Shown: piece by piece, positions 8,399 to 16,765 of the stretch | How positions within the stretch are numbered: the stretch's first letter is position 1 | Layout of the letters: the number at the start of each line of letters is the position of its first letter | Source: Bacteroidota bacterium | Lineage (GTDB): Bacteria; Bacteroidota; Bacteroidia; Chitinophagales; Chitinophagaceae | Direction: 5' to 3' | Length of the DNA: 64,000 bases | Assembly: GCA_018266775.1 (NCBI GenBank) | Contig: JAFDZS010000001.1 | Location: 248,001-312,000, forward strand | Translations under genes and position numbers: made by a program | The notes under the pieces: model-generated | Told to the model about the DNA's origin: nothing | The model's database searches: none | What the model saw: only the letters and a program-made list of their open reading frames with translations

Positions 8399-9153
8399 TC
8401 AAATTATTAGAAGGAAAAACAGCCATTGTAACCGGCGCAGCACGTGGTATTGGCGAAGCGGTTGCTGTAAAGTTTGCAGAACATGGTGCCAATGTTGCAT
8501 TCACTTACGTAAGCAACAGCAGTGCGGCTAAAGCACAGGCATTGGAAGAAAAGTTGAAAGCAATGGGTGTGAAAGTCAAAGCTTATCAAAGCAATGCGGC
8601 CGATTTTGCTGCCTGCGAAACTTTGGTAAATGATGTGCTGAAGGAGTTTGGCGCGGTGGATATTTGTGTAAACAATGCCGGCATCAGCAAAGATAATTTA
8701 TTGCTGCGCATGAGCCCTGAACAATGGGATGAAGTGATCAACGTAAACCTGAAGAGTGTGTTCAACATGACCAAGCAGGTAATTCGCCCGATGATGAAAG
8801 CCAAAAGTGGCAGCATCATCAACATGAGCAGCATTATTGGCGAAATGGGTAATGCTGGCCAAAGCAGTTATGCGGCCAGTAAAGCCGGTGTGATTGGTTT
8901 TACTAAAAGTGTGGCGAAAGAATTGGGCAGCCGAAACATCCGCTGCAATGCCATTGCACCAGGTTTTGTAGAAACCGATATGACCAGCTATTTAAAAGAA
9001 GGCGAGGCTGCAGAAAAATATAAAGCAGGCATACCCTTGGGGCGTTTTGCCAGCGGGGAAGATATTGCCAATGTTACTTTATTCCTGGCCAGCAATTTAA
9101 GCAGTTATGTCACTGGCCAAACCATTAGTGCCTGCGGTGGTTTGAACATCTGA
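8395..9153 (+). CDS. fabG: 3-oxoacyl-[ACP] reductase (SDR family)
   Basis: A 252-residue short-chain dehydrogenase that reduces 3-ketoacyl-ACP with NADPH in fatty-acid elongation. TGAARGIG (13-20) binds the cofactor, NNAG is at 93-96, N118 is in VINVNLKSV, and the catalytic Ser146-Tyr159-Lys163 fit S...YAASK. SDR members are easily misassigned, but the length and APGFVETDMT segment are those of FabG. The ATG at 8395 is the genuine start; a duplicated decoy start lies 164 bases upstream. No Shine-Dalgarno is evident, as is common in this phylum. Confidence 0.88.
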   Translation: MIKLLEGKTAIVTGAARGIGEAVAVKFAEHGANVAFTYVSNSSAAKAQALEEKLKAMGVKVKAYQSNAADFAACETLVNDVLKEFGAVDICVNNAGISKDNLLLRMSPEQWDEVINVNLKSVFNMTKQVIRPMMKAKSGSIINMSSIIGEMGNAGQSSYAASKAGVIGFTKSVAKELGSRNIRCNAIAPGFVETDMTSYLKEGEAAEKYKAGIPLGRFASGEDIANVTLFLASNLSSYVTGQTISACGGLNI

Positions 9154-9211
9154 CTATTATCATCCGATTGTCATAAAACGGATATATCGTTTTCTTAACG
9201 CCTCAAATAAA

Positions 9212-9236
9212 ACGGGTGCAATATATTTGCACCCGT
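9212..9236 (+). promoter_or_regulatory. Perfect 25-bp palindrome over a -7 box and a start codon
   Basis: Arms ACGGGTGCAA (9212-9221) and TTGCACCCGT (9227-9236) are perfectly complementary around TATAT. The exact -7 box TATATTTG occupies 9222-9229 and the GTG start begins at 9235, inside the right arm. This could be an operator for a dimeric regulator or an RNA hairpin. A terminator for fabG is unlikely because no T-run follows. Confidence 0.6.
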
Positions 9237-9537
9237 GAAAGGCAAAAAAATCAAAAGCATTTTTTTAATATTGGTGCTGGCCATACAGATGTTACCTGTA
9301 CGGCAGGTGATCCGGTATTTTTTTATAGATAATCCGCTTACTGAAGAATTGGCGCATGATGCCAAGGGCGCCACTAAAAATTTCAGGGTGCTGGATGAAG
9401 ATAAAGTACTGCATCATTACGATGTGGCTGTAACACAGCACATCATCCTGCATAAAGAATCTTTTTTTCATTTTTCAGAAACGCTGCCTTCTCTGTACAG
9501 CGTGGAAGTTCCCACACCGCCTCCCAATGCTGCATGA
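9235..9537 (+). CDS. Small membrane-anchored protein of unknown function
   Basis: A 100-residue protein I do not recognise. Lys-rich residues 2-6 are followed by a hydrophobic helix (about 7-20, SIFLILVLAIQMLP), then a soluble part with several histidines (HHYD, HIILH, FFHF) and a Pro-rich end. The GTG start at 9235 lies 5 bases after the -7 box, so the mRNA would be leaderless or nearly so; the next in-frame Met would cut the helix. It precedes the SulP/carbonic anhydrase genes on the same strand, so a link to anion or bicarbonate handling is possible, but this is context only. Confidence 0.55.
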   Translation: MKGKKIKSIFLILVLAIQMLPVRQVIRYFFIDNPLTEELAHDAKGATKNFRVLDEDKVLHHYDVAVTQHIILHKESFFHFSETLPSLYSVEVPTPPPNAA

Positions 9538-9629
9538 TTAATGATTTGCCTGCCACTGCAGCAAATCGCATTGCATCATATTTGTAATTCTTAAACATTA
9601 TACGCTGCTGTTGTTTACAGCTTTCATTG

Positions 9630-9641
9630 GTATGGCCATAC
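9630..9641 (+). promoter_or_regulatory. 12-bp perfect palindrome upstream of the SulP gene
   Basis: GTATGGCCATAC is self-complementary and lies 52 bases before the preferred SulP ATG. It is a candidate operator; short palindromes also occur by chance. Confidence 0.25.
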
Positions 9642-9693
9642 TGGTGAAAACAACTGTATGCAACAGAAGCGTATTGTAAAACATTCCATTAAA

Positions 9694-11262
9694 ATGAAAA
9701 AAGGTTTTCAAAATATTACTGCCGATTTTTCGGCATCCATTGTGGTATTGCTGGTGGCCGTTCCATTATGCCTTGGCATTGCGCTGGGTTCCGGTGCACC
9801 ATTATTTTCGGGTATCATTGCCGGTATTGTGGGTGGCATTGTAGTGGGTTTGGTAAGCGGATCGCATTTAAGTGTAAGCGGCCCCGCCGCAGGGTTAACC
9901 ACTATTGTTGCTGCAGCTATTTTAAAACTGCAGGTGTTTGAAGCATTCCTGTTAGCTGTGGTAATTGCAGGCGTTTTCCAGCTTATTCTTGGCTTTATTA
10001 AAGCCGGTGTTATTGGCGATTATATTCCCAATTCAGTAATCAAGGGTATGCTGGCCGCTATCGGTTTAATACTCATCTTAAAACAGTTTCCGCACTTAGT
10101 GGGTTACGACGCCAACTTTGATGGTGATGAAAGTTTTCAGCAGCCCGATCATGAAAATACGTTCTCTGGTATTTTCAGTGCATTTAATTATATCACACCA
10201 GCCGCTTTGATCATTGGCGCTGTTGCGCTGGGCGTATTAATGTTATGGGAACAAAAATTCATTAAATCTAAACAATGGTTATCATTCATTCCCGGTCCGC
10301 TGGTGGCTGTTTTAGCAGGCACGGGTATTAACCAGTTGTTCAACATCTACCAACCCGCCTATGCGCTGGAAGTAAAACACCTGGTGGCATTACCTGTTGC
10401 AGGTTCTGTAAATGAATTTGTTCATTTCTTTACACTGCCCAACATTGAATATTTGAAAAATGCCGATGTCTGGATCACCGCCATTACATTAGCAGTGGTG
10501 GCCAGCCTGGAAACATTGCTGGGCATTGAAGCCGTGGATAAATTAGATCCGCTGAAAAGAGTATCGCCACCCAACAGGGAGTTAAAAGCGCAGGGCATTG
10601 GCAACATAGTGTCCGGTTTATTGGGAGGCTTGCCGCTTACTTCTGTTGTGGTAAGAAGTTCAGCCAATGTAAATGCGGGCGCCAAATCAAAATTATCTAC
10701 GATACTGCATGGTTCATTCATGCTGTTGTGTGTGTTATTCATCCCGTTTATTTTAAATAAAATTCCGTTGGCAGCATTGGCCGCGATACTTATTTTTACA
10801 GGGTATAAACTGGCAAAAGTTTCTTTATTTAAGAGTTTTTATCAAAAGGGCTGGGATCAGTTTATTCCATTTGTGATTACCATTGCGGCCATATTAATGA
10901 CAGACCTGTTGAAAGGTATCATCGTGGGTATTGCGGTGGGATTATTTTATATGATCCGCAGTAATTTCAGGTCGTCTGTATTTGTGGTACACGATGAAAA
11001 CAAATACCTGTTCCGCTTACGTAAGGATGTATCTTTTTTAAACAAACCCATTATCAAACAGAAACTGGAAAAAGTTCCCTCCAATGCGTATGTTTTGGTA
11101 GATGCTTCCCGTGCAGATTTTATCGATAAAGACGTGATTGAAGAAATCAACAACTTTATGAAACATGCGCATTTAAAAAACATTCGGGTGGAAATAAAAG
11201 CCAGTCCATTTAAACCATTACATACATTATTCAATCAACCATTAACACTAAAAGCAGTTTAA
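9694..11262 (+). CDS. SulP-family anion (probably bicarbonate) transporter
   Basis: An inner-membrane SLC26/SulP carrier of 522 residues from the ATG at 9694. The N-terminus (MKKGFQNITADFSASIVV) and PLCLGIALGSGAPLFSG match the family's first helices, and about a dozen hydrophobic segments follow. The last ~100 residues form a STAS domain (VPSNAYVLVDASRADFID). An ATG at 9658 would add 12 residues without family support. The carbonic anhydrase gene follows after 2 bases. SulP-anhydrase pairs are generally read as bicarbonate uptake systems, which is why I favour bicarbonate over sulfate (inference). Confidence 0.85.
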   Translation: MKKGFQNITADFSASIVVLLVAVPLCLGIALGSGAPLFSGIIAGIVGGIVVGLVSGSHLSVSGPAAGLTTIVAAAILKLQVFEAFLLAVVIAGVFQLILGFIKAGVIGDYIPNSVIKGMLAAIGLILILKQFPHLVGYDANFDGDESFQQPDHENTFSGIFSAFNYITPAALIIGAVALGVLMLWEQKFIKSKQWLSFIPGPLVAVLAGTGINQLFNIYQPAYALEVKHLVALPVAGSVNEFVHFFTLPNIEYLKNADVWITAITLAVVASLETLLGIEAVDKLDPLKRVSPPNRELKAQGIGNIVSGLLGGLPLTSVVVRSSANVNAGAKSKLSTILHGSFMLLCVLFIPFILNKIPLAALAAILIFTGYKLAKVSLFKSFYQKGWDQFIPFVITIAAILMTDLLKGIIVGIAVGLFYMIRSNFRSSVFVVHDENKYLFRLRKDVSFLNKPIIKQKLEKVPSNAYVLVDASRADFIDKDVIEEINNFMKHAHLKNIRVEIKASPFKPLHTLFNQPLTLKAV

Positions 11263-11264
11263 CT

Positions 11265-11900
11265 ATGAACGCATACGAAAAATTATTACTCGAAAACAAA
11301 GCCTGGTCTGAAGAAATGCACCAGGAAGACCCGGAATTTTTTAAGCGGTTATCCGCATTACAAACACCGGAGTTTTTATGGATCGGCTGCAGCGACAGCC
11401 GCGTGCCTGCCGATAAAATTACCGGCACACAACCCGGTGAAATTTTTGTACACCGTAACATCGCCAATATGGTGGTGCATACCGATGTGAATTTATTAAG
11501 TGTACTCGATTATGCAGTGAACTACCTGAAAGTAAAACATGTAATTGTTTGCGGGCATTATGGTTGTGGCGGTGTAAAAGCGGCCATGAGCAACCAGGAT
11601 TTTAAACCGGTGCTGAACATGTGGCTGCGCAATATAAAAGATGTGTACCACATTTATAAAGAAGAACTGAATGGCATTAAAGATGATGAACACCGTACCG
11701 ACAGGCTGGTGGAACTTAATGTAAAAGAACAGGTGTATCACCTGGCACAAACATCCATTATACAAAGGGCATGGAAAAATGATAACAGCCCGCACTTGCA
11801 CGGTTGGGTATATGGTTTGAAGGATGGTCTCATTAAGCCGGTAATGGAAATGACACCCAATTCTCCCATCGATCCTTTGTATCATTACGAAGACCTGTAG
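11265..11900 (+). CDS. can: Beta-class carbonic anhydrase
   Basis: A 211-residue zinc enzyme interconverting CO2 and bicarbonate. Zinc ligands C42, H98 and C101 are in GCSDSRVP and CGHYGCGG, and the D44-R46 dyad is present. All are spaced as in Can/CynT proteins. The start is 2 bases after the SulP stop, so the pair is almost certainly one transcript, probably delivering and equilibrating bicarbonate for carboxylation reactions. A strong terminator follows after about 80 bases. Confidence 0.93.
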   Translation: MNAYEKLLLENKAWSEEMHQEDPEFFKRLSALQTPEFLWIGCSDSRVPADKITGTQPGEIFVHRNIANMVVHTDVNLLSVLDYAVNYLKVKHVIVCGHYGCGGVKAAMSNQDFKPVLNMWLRNIKDVYHIYKEELNGIKDDEHRTDRLVELNVKEQVYHLAQTSIIQRAWKNDNSPHLHGWVYGLKDGLIKPVMEMTPNSPIDPLYHYEDL

Positions 11901-12037
11901 GAACACGCCGCAGGCGTATTCAATTAAATGTAACAAACCACAGGTTTTGTTCCATTTAATTTTCCTGATTTTTAAAAAAAATAAAAGGGCGCCGCTTGCG
12001 GCGCCCTTTTATTTGGAACACGCCACAAGCGTGTTTC
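11901..12037. repeat. Two copies of a short palindromic repeat flanking a terminator
   Basis: GAACACGCCGCAGGCGTATTC at 11901-11921 (21 bases) and the closely similar GAACACGCCACAAGCGTGTT at 12016-12035 each fold on themselves. They flank the terminator at 11980-12013. They resemble REP-type dispersed palindromes; a partial relative (CGCAAGCGTGTT) occurs near 17625. Confidence 0.45.
11980..12013. terminator. Bidirectional terminator between can and the enoyl-CoA hydratase gene
   Basis: A very stable stem with arms AATAAAAGGGCGCCG and CGGCGCCCTTTTATT closes on a tiny CTTG loop. A-rich and T-rich flanks suit termination in both directions between the convergent genes. Confidence 0.85.
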
Positions 12038-12795
12038 TACACTTTTGCTTTAAATTTTTCGATGGCGTGTTTAGTGTAATCACTCAACACTAAACGGCCG
12101 CTGATGGCGGCACGTTCTTTCAGCAGTGCATCCCAATGTTCCGTGCCCTTCCACATGATCTTTTTCATTTCTGCCATAGCATCGGGCGAAGAATGTGATA
12201 GTGTATTGGATAATCTTTCGATTGATTCATCCATATTCTCTGCGCTTTCGTGCACTTCGGCAAACATGCCTTTACGTTTCGCCCAGTCCGCATTACGCCA
12301 CATGGTGGCATCAATAGCCAGTGCAGAAAAGGCTGCGGTACCAATTTTTCTTTCTACTGCCGGGCCTACAACAAATGGGCCGATACCAATGGCCAGTTCG
12401 CTCAGTTTTAATTCAGCTTTGTCTGTTGCAATGGCATAATCCACCGCAGCTGCAAGGCCAACGCCACCGCCAACGCATTTGCCCTGTATGCGCCCGATGA
12501 TAAATTTGGGGCACTTACGGATGGCATTAATCACCTCAGCAAAGCCGCTGAAAAATTTTAAACCTTCCGCTTCTGTTTGTATTGCTGCCAGCTCATCAAA
12601 ACTGGCGCCGCTGCAAAATGTTCTTTCGCCTGCGCTGCGCAGAATGATTACTTTGGTTTCATCGTGGGTACCTGCAAAATGAATTTCCTTGGCCAGGGCT
12701 TCGAGTATTTTGCCCGGTAATGAATTGCTTTGCGGATAAAAAAATTCTATCGTATTGATGCCATGTTCAATATGGCTTTTTACATAACCTTCCAT
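12037..12795 (-). CDS. Enoyl-CoA hydratase/isomerase family protein
   Basis: A 252-residue crotonase-fold enzyme. The oxyanion-hole segments are visible: TFCSGASFDEL (about 59-69) and IQGKCVGGGVGLAAAVDYAIA (about 103-123). A candidate acidic residue is in KLSELAIGIGP. The substrate cannot be fixed from sequence; hydration or isomerisation of an enoyl-CoA is expected. It lies downstream of a fructosamine-kinase gene and, further up, of a PaaZ-like gene on the same strand, so a role in degradation of CoA-activated acids is plausible. The start MEGYVKSHIEHGINTIEF is normal for the family. Confidence 0.8.
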   Translation of the reverse strand: MEGYVKSHIEHGINTIEFFYPQSNSLPGKILEALAKEIHFAGTHDETKVIILRSAGERTFCSGASFDELAAIQTEAEGLKFFSGFAEVINAIRKCPKFIIGRIQGKCVGGGVGLAAAVDYAIATDKAELKLSELAIGIGPFVVGPAVERKIGTAAFSALAIDATMWRNADWAKRKGMFAEVHESAENMDESIERLSNTLSHSSPDAMAEMKKIMWKGTEHWDALLKERAAISGRLVLSDYTKHAIEKFKAKV

Positions 12796-12873
12796 AAAGT
12801 GTATTTAAGTGCTAAAACTATAAAACTCCTTTCATCTATTGTAATGCCAGGGCAATAAAAATGTTTAAAAAGT

Positions 12874-13737
12874 TTAGTTAACAAATGTAGCTGCAATGTT
12901 TCTGCATTGCTGAACATAGTGGCCACCAAATAAAATGGCGTGTACCAGCAGCGGATACCATTGTGTAACCGGCAAACGGCTTTGCCAGCCTTTTTGCAAA
13001 GGATGGTGCTCATTGTAAGACTGTATCACCGCTGCAGGAAAACCATCAAACAAATGCATCATACCAATATCCATTTCACGATGGCCGCAATACACCGCAG
13101 GGTCTATCAGTACCGGACTTCCGTTTTGGTGTATCATATAATTGCCGCTCCACAAATCGCCGTGCAATAATGATGGTGTTTCTGCCGGAAAAATTTCTTT
13201 TAGTTTATTACATAATTGTTCGGCATACAAAACATCCGTTGCGTCGAATATGGCTGCGTCAAATAACCGTTGCACTAATGGCAGTATTCTTTGTTGTGCA
13301 TAAAATTCATGCCATGTATTACAGGTATTATTTTGTTGTGGCAAAGAACCTATGTAGTTGTGTTGATGCCATCCAAAAAATTCTTGCGGTTGCTGGTGCA
13401 TTGTTGCCAGCATGCTTCCGAATACTTCATATGTTTTGGTTGATGGCGTTCCGCTGCTGATCCATTCGAGTATTAAATATTGTTGTCCTTCCCATTCGCC
13501 TGTTGCAATTACTTCCGGAATATAAAAAGTGCTGTGTTGCTTTAATGCCCGCAGGCCGTCTGCTTCTCCTGAAAACATATTGGGAAATTGCTGTGCATCA
13601 TTCAGCTTAACAAACCAGGTATGGTGCTGACTTTGTAAACACCAGGCTTCGTTAATATCTCCACCGCTAACGGAATGTATTTTTAAAACAGGTTCTTTTA
13701 AAATAGTATTGATATGATGTTGCAGGCCGGGATACAT
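12874..13737 (-). CDS. Fructosamine kinase family protein
   Basis: A 287-residue kinase-like fold enzyme expected to phosphorylate ketoamines (Amadori products) on protein or free amino acids, beginning deglycation. The ATP-binding lysine is in WFVKLN (K44). The catalytic loop is HGDLWSGN (192-199, with D194 and N199), and the metal-binding aspartate D212 is in LIDPAVYCGHREMD, a clear fructosamine-kinase signature. Length is typical. It lies between the broken kinase-like gene and the hydratase gene, all on the minus strand with short gaps. Confidence 0.87.
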   Translation of the reverse strand: MYPGLQHHINTILKEPVLKIHSVSGGDINEAWCLQSQHHTWFVKLNDAQQFPNMFSGEADGLRALKQHSTFYIPEVIATGEWEGQQYLILEWISSGTPSTKTYEVFGSMLATMHQQPQEFFGWHQHNYIGSLPQQNNTCNTWHEFYAQQRILPLVQRLFDAAIFDATDVLYAEQLCNKLKEIFPAETPSLLHGDLWSGNYMIHQNGSPVLIDPAVYCGHREMDIGMMHLFDGFPAAVIQSYNEHHPLQKGWQSRLPVTQWYPLLVHAILFGGHYVQQCRNIAATFVN

Positions 13738-13749
13738 TTTTACTTTAAG

Positions 13750-14400
13750 CTATTCTTCTTTGTAAAATTCATTAGTTATATAGAATACCGTATCTACAAA
13801 AAACAGTAAACCTTCGTTGGTAATTACATTCTCATCATGTAAGTCCTCCAGTATTATGCCCAGGTAAGGGTGGAAGTAGTCGTTATTCTTTTTGTGAAGA
13901 AACCCCTTAGATAAAAGAAATTTTTTTATTTCGGTTAATGACGTGATCTGTGTGGAATTAACATAAGGCTGCTCAACAATTACATACAATTTATCTTACT
14001 GCAAACTAAATCCAAGCAGTGTGTAAGTGGTATCTGGAAAAAAATAATTGTGCAGTAAAAGATTATTTAAATAGTCCAACCATGAAGCATAAAATATGGC
14101 GTCTGCTTTTTTAAATATATGATCATATCCTTCCTTAAAGTACACTTTTTGCTCAGCTCCCTCGGTTATATATGTGCCAATATTATCGCCTTTAATCAGG
14201 ATATTGTTTTGCGAAGCAAATTCAATTAATGCCCTTTCTTCTTTTGCCCGGTCATACTTTTCTCCTTCAATTTGGCTACTTGTTTCACCACTGATTCTAA
14301 GGTAGGTTTGGGCTGTTTTGATAATATTGCTTTTGCCTTGTTTGCTCTTTCCTGAAATGAGATGCCGGAGTTCATTTTTGATCAGTTTTAATTCATTCAC
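13750..14400 (-). pseudogene. Polyvalent-type protein kinase gene interrupted by one in-frame stop
   Basis: Two open segments, 13996-14400 (134 residues, GTG start) and 13750-13989, lie in the same frame and are separated only by TAA at 13996-13998. Read through, the product is about 215 residues. It has GAEQKVYFKEGYDHIFKKAD, then ASWLDYLNNLLLHNYFFPDT, TYTLLGF, the interrupted KLYVIVEQPYV, and HPYLGIILEDLHDENV with FVDTVFY. That order matches the putative polyvalent protein kinase domain, whose HDEN and D of FVDTVFY are catalytic-loop and metal residues. The stop falls exactly where the family reads smoothly, so a CAA or GAA to TAA change is likely. A second start (TTG 13989) for a separate protein is less likely. 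Confidence 0.72.
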
Positions 14401-14417
14401 TTTATAAAGTTAAACAA

Positions 14418-16490
14418 TTATTTTTTGCAGGCCACCATCGTCAAAATCGTAGCCACACCGGTCAATTCATCTTTCTCATCAAAAAATTCCACCATCCATT
14501 TTACGATACCTTTATCGATATCATCACCCCGTTTAAAGTCTTCAGGTTTTTCCACCACCCGTTTATCGTTCGGTAATTTTTCTTTACAGGTGAAACGGAT
14601 GTATACTTCAGATCCCGGATATACCGGCTTGGTAAAGCGCAATTCATCAATACCATAATTTAATAGCACCGGATTTTTTTCATAACTGTCTACAAACAAC
14701 CCTGCGGCAATACTCATGATGAGGTAACCGTGTGCCACCTGCCGTTCAAACATGGTTCCGGTAAAATCTGTAGTGGCAATATGTGCATAAAAGTGGTCGC
14801 CGCTGAGGTCGGCAAAGCGGTCAATATCTTCGCTGGTGATGGTTCTTTTTGCAGTAATGATCTGATCGCCGATCTGCAACTCTTCAAAATATTTTTTGAA
14901 TGGATGTTTACCGGGATCCTTTCCTTCAGCATTGGGTTGATAGACCTGTGTTATTGCAGTGATGGTAGTGGGCGAGCCCTGCAATGCCGTACGCTGCAGG
15001 TAATGTTTAACCCCGCGGATGCCCCCCATTTCCTCACCACCACCGGCACGCCCCGGACCGCCATGTACTAATAACGGTAACGGTGAGCCGTGGCCAGTAC
15101 TTTCTTTTGCACATTCGTTGTTTAATACCAGTATTCTTCCATGATGCGATGCCGCACCCACCACATATTGTTGTGCAATGGAATAATCAGCCGTAACAAT
15201 CGTGCTCACCAAACTGCCTTTACCCAATTTGCTTAATGCAATGGCATCATCCATATTTTTATACGGCATGATGGTGCTTACCGGGCCGAATGCTTCTATG
15301 TTATGCGGCTCACCTGATGTGTGTGGTTTATCATTCATTAATAAAACCGGCGACATAAATGCACCTTTTTGTGCATCGGCATCTATCACTTCCACACTAT
15401 CCAAACTTCCGTATACCATTTGTGAGGATGCCAGTAATTTTTGTACCTGTTGCTTTACTTCGTTGCGCTGTGTTTCACCCGCAAGGCTGCCCATGCGTAC
15501 TTTTTCATTTAGCGGATTGCCGATAGTGGTTTGTGACAAAGCAGATGCTATCGCCTTCCACATATCTTCCATTTTATTTTCCGGCACAAATATGCGCCTG
15601 ATGCCGGTACAGCGTTGACCGGCTTTTAACGTCATTTCCCTTCTCACTTCTTTTACAAAAATATCCCATTCGGCTGAGCCGGGATGAGCATCGTCGCCCA
15701 ATACAATACAATTCAAACTGTCTGCCTCCATCGTAAAGGGTGTATTCTCTCTTAATATATTGGGGTTGGATTTTAATAACAATCCTGTAGATGCACTTCC
15801 TGTAAAGGTCACCACATCCTGCGCTGTTACATGATCCAGCAAATCTCCGGCGCTGCCGCAAATCAGTTGCAAACTGCCTTCCGGTAAAATTTTTGAAGCA
15901 ATGATTTCTTTCACCACCGCTTCTGTTAAATAACTGGTAACTGTTGCTGGTTTTACAATACAGGGCATGCCTGCCAGTAAGTTCACTGCAATTTTTTCCA
16001 GCATGCCCCAAACGGGAAAATTAAAGGCATTGATGTGTATGGCCACACCTTCTTTGGGTGTAAGAATATGCGTGCCCATAAACGTATTGTTCTTGCTGAG
16101 GTTGTGGCTTTCACCGTCAATACAAAATGTGGTATCAGGAAATTTTCTGCGCAGCGATGCATTGGCAAATAAATTACCAATGCCGCCTTCAATATCCACC
16201 CAGCTATCTGCTCTGGTGGCGCCGGTTTTATAACTGATGGCATAAAAAGCATCCAGGTGTTTTCTTAAATGCAATGCCAATGCCTTCAGCATATTGCCCC
16301 GTGCATGAAATGTCATTTTACGCAAAGCAGGGTTACCCACTGTTCTTGCATAATTGGTAATACTTTTAAAGTCTAACCCTTTGGTGCTGGCGGCTCCAAT
16401 AGTTTCAGCAGTAACGGCATTGTACAGCAGTTGTCCATCGCCGTCGCCGGTGATCCATTTACCGGTAATATAGTTTTCAATTTTGTTCAT
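14418..16490 (-). CDS. paaZ: PaaZ-like bifunctional aldehyde dehydrogenase/MaoC hydratase
   Basis: A 690-residue fusion. Residues ~1-520 are an aldehyde dehydrogenase with the catalytic cysteine in KAGQRCTGIRR and the glutamate region TMEADSLN. Residues ~540-690 are a MaoC-type hotdog hydratase (LQIGDQIITAKRTITSEDID, FADLSGDHFYAH). In PaaZ these two parts hydrolyse the oxepin-CoA ring and oxidise the resulting aldehyde during phenylacetate degradation. No paaABCDE genes are in the window, so the true substrate here is open. ATG at 16490 is chosen because the TTG 24 bases upstream falls inside the -7 box at 16512-16519. Confidence 0.85.
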   Translation of the reverse strand: MNKIENYITGKWITGDGDGQLLYNAVTAETIGAASTKGLDFKSITNYARTVGNPALRKMTFHARGNMLKALALHLRKHLDAFYAISYKTGATRADSWVDIEGGIGNLFANASLRRKFPDTTFCIDGESHNLSKNNTFMGTHILTPKEGVAIHINAFNFPVWGMLEKIAVNLLAGMPCIVKPATVTSYLTEAVVKEIIASKILPEGSLQLICGSAGDLLDHVTAQDVVTFTGSASTGLLLKSNPNILRENTPFTMEADSLNCIVLGDDAHPGSAEWDIFVKEVRREMTLKAGQRCTGIRRIFVPENKMEDMWKAIASALSQTTIGNPLNEKVRMGSLAGETQRNEVKQQVQKLLASSQMVYGSLDSVEVIDADAQKGAFMSPVLLMNDKPHTSGEPHNIEAFGPVSTIMPYKNMDDAIALSKLGKGSLVSTIVTADYSIAQQYVVGAASHHGRILVLNNECAKESTGHGSPLPLLVHGGPGRAGGGEEMGGIRGVKHYLQRTALQGSPTTITAITQVYQPNAEGKDPGKHPFKKYFEELQIGDQIITAKRTITSEDIDRFADLSGDHFYAHIATTDFTGTMFERQVAHGYLIMSIAAGLFVDSYEKNPVLLNYGIDELRFTKPVYPGSEVYIRFTCKEKLPNDKRVVEKPEDFKRGDDIDKGIVKWMVEFFDEKDELTGVATILTMVACKK

Positions 16491-16511
16491 GGTGGCACAA
16501 TCGTTTGGTGG

Positions 16512-16519
16512 CAAATCTA
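16512..16519 (-). promoter_or_regulatory. paaZ promoter, -7 box
   Basis: TAGATTTG on the minus strand, an exact TAnnTTTG match, about 21 bases before the paaZ ATG. It excludes the upstream TTG as a start. Confidence 0.55.
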
Positions 16520-16531
16520 CATATCATATGT
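16519..16531. promoter_or_regulatory. 13-bp palindrome between divergent promoters
   Basis: ACATAT-C-ATATGT lies between the paaZ -7 box (touching it) and the toxin-antitoxin promoter. It is a plausible operator for autoregulation by the antitoxin complex (inference). Confidence 0.4.
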
Positions 16532-16544
16532 GGTTTAGATTTAG

Positions 16545-16552
16545 TAAATTTG
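16545..16552 (+). promoter_or_regulatory. Toxin-antitoxin promoter, -7 box
   Basis: TAAATTTG is an exact TAnnTTTG match, 21 bases before the antitoxin ATG. Confidence 0.55.
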
Positions 16553-16573
16553 GAATTGTAAACATTTAATATC

Positions 16574-16765
16574 ATGAGTGTTGCAGAAATGAAATTAGCG
16601 GCAATAAATGAAATCAGCAAACTTGAGAATGAGGCTGAAATAAAAGAAATTTTGGATCATTTGGCTAAGTTGTCGAAAGAATCTCATACAAAGTTTGACA
16701 CTAGCGGCTTTTTTGAAATGGCATCCAAAAAATATGATGACATATTGCAAAAATTAGCGCAATAA
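16574..16765 (+). CDS. Putative antitoxin of the Doc/Fic pair
   Basis: A 63-residue, mainly helical, acidic protein (AAINEISKLENEAEIKEILD; FEMASKKYDDILQKLAQ). I do not recognise a named family. Its identity rests on position: its TAA overlaps the ATG of the Doc-like toxin gene by one base (TAATG), the classic antitoxin-first arrangement. The C-terminal helix could be the part that blocks the toxin's active site. It probably represses its own promoter with the toxin through the palindrome at 16519-16531 (inference). Confidence 0.65.
   Translation: MSVAEMKLAAINEISKLENEAEIKEILDHLAKLSKESHTKFDTSGFFEMASKKYDDILQKLAQ

Noticed and set aside
11496-11936. 146-codon minus-strand frame opposite carbonic anhydrase
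   Set aside because: Antisense to an unambiguous enzyme with intact zinc ligands; composition is not protein-like.
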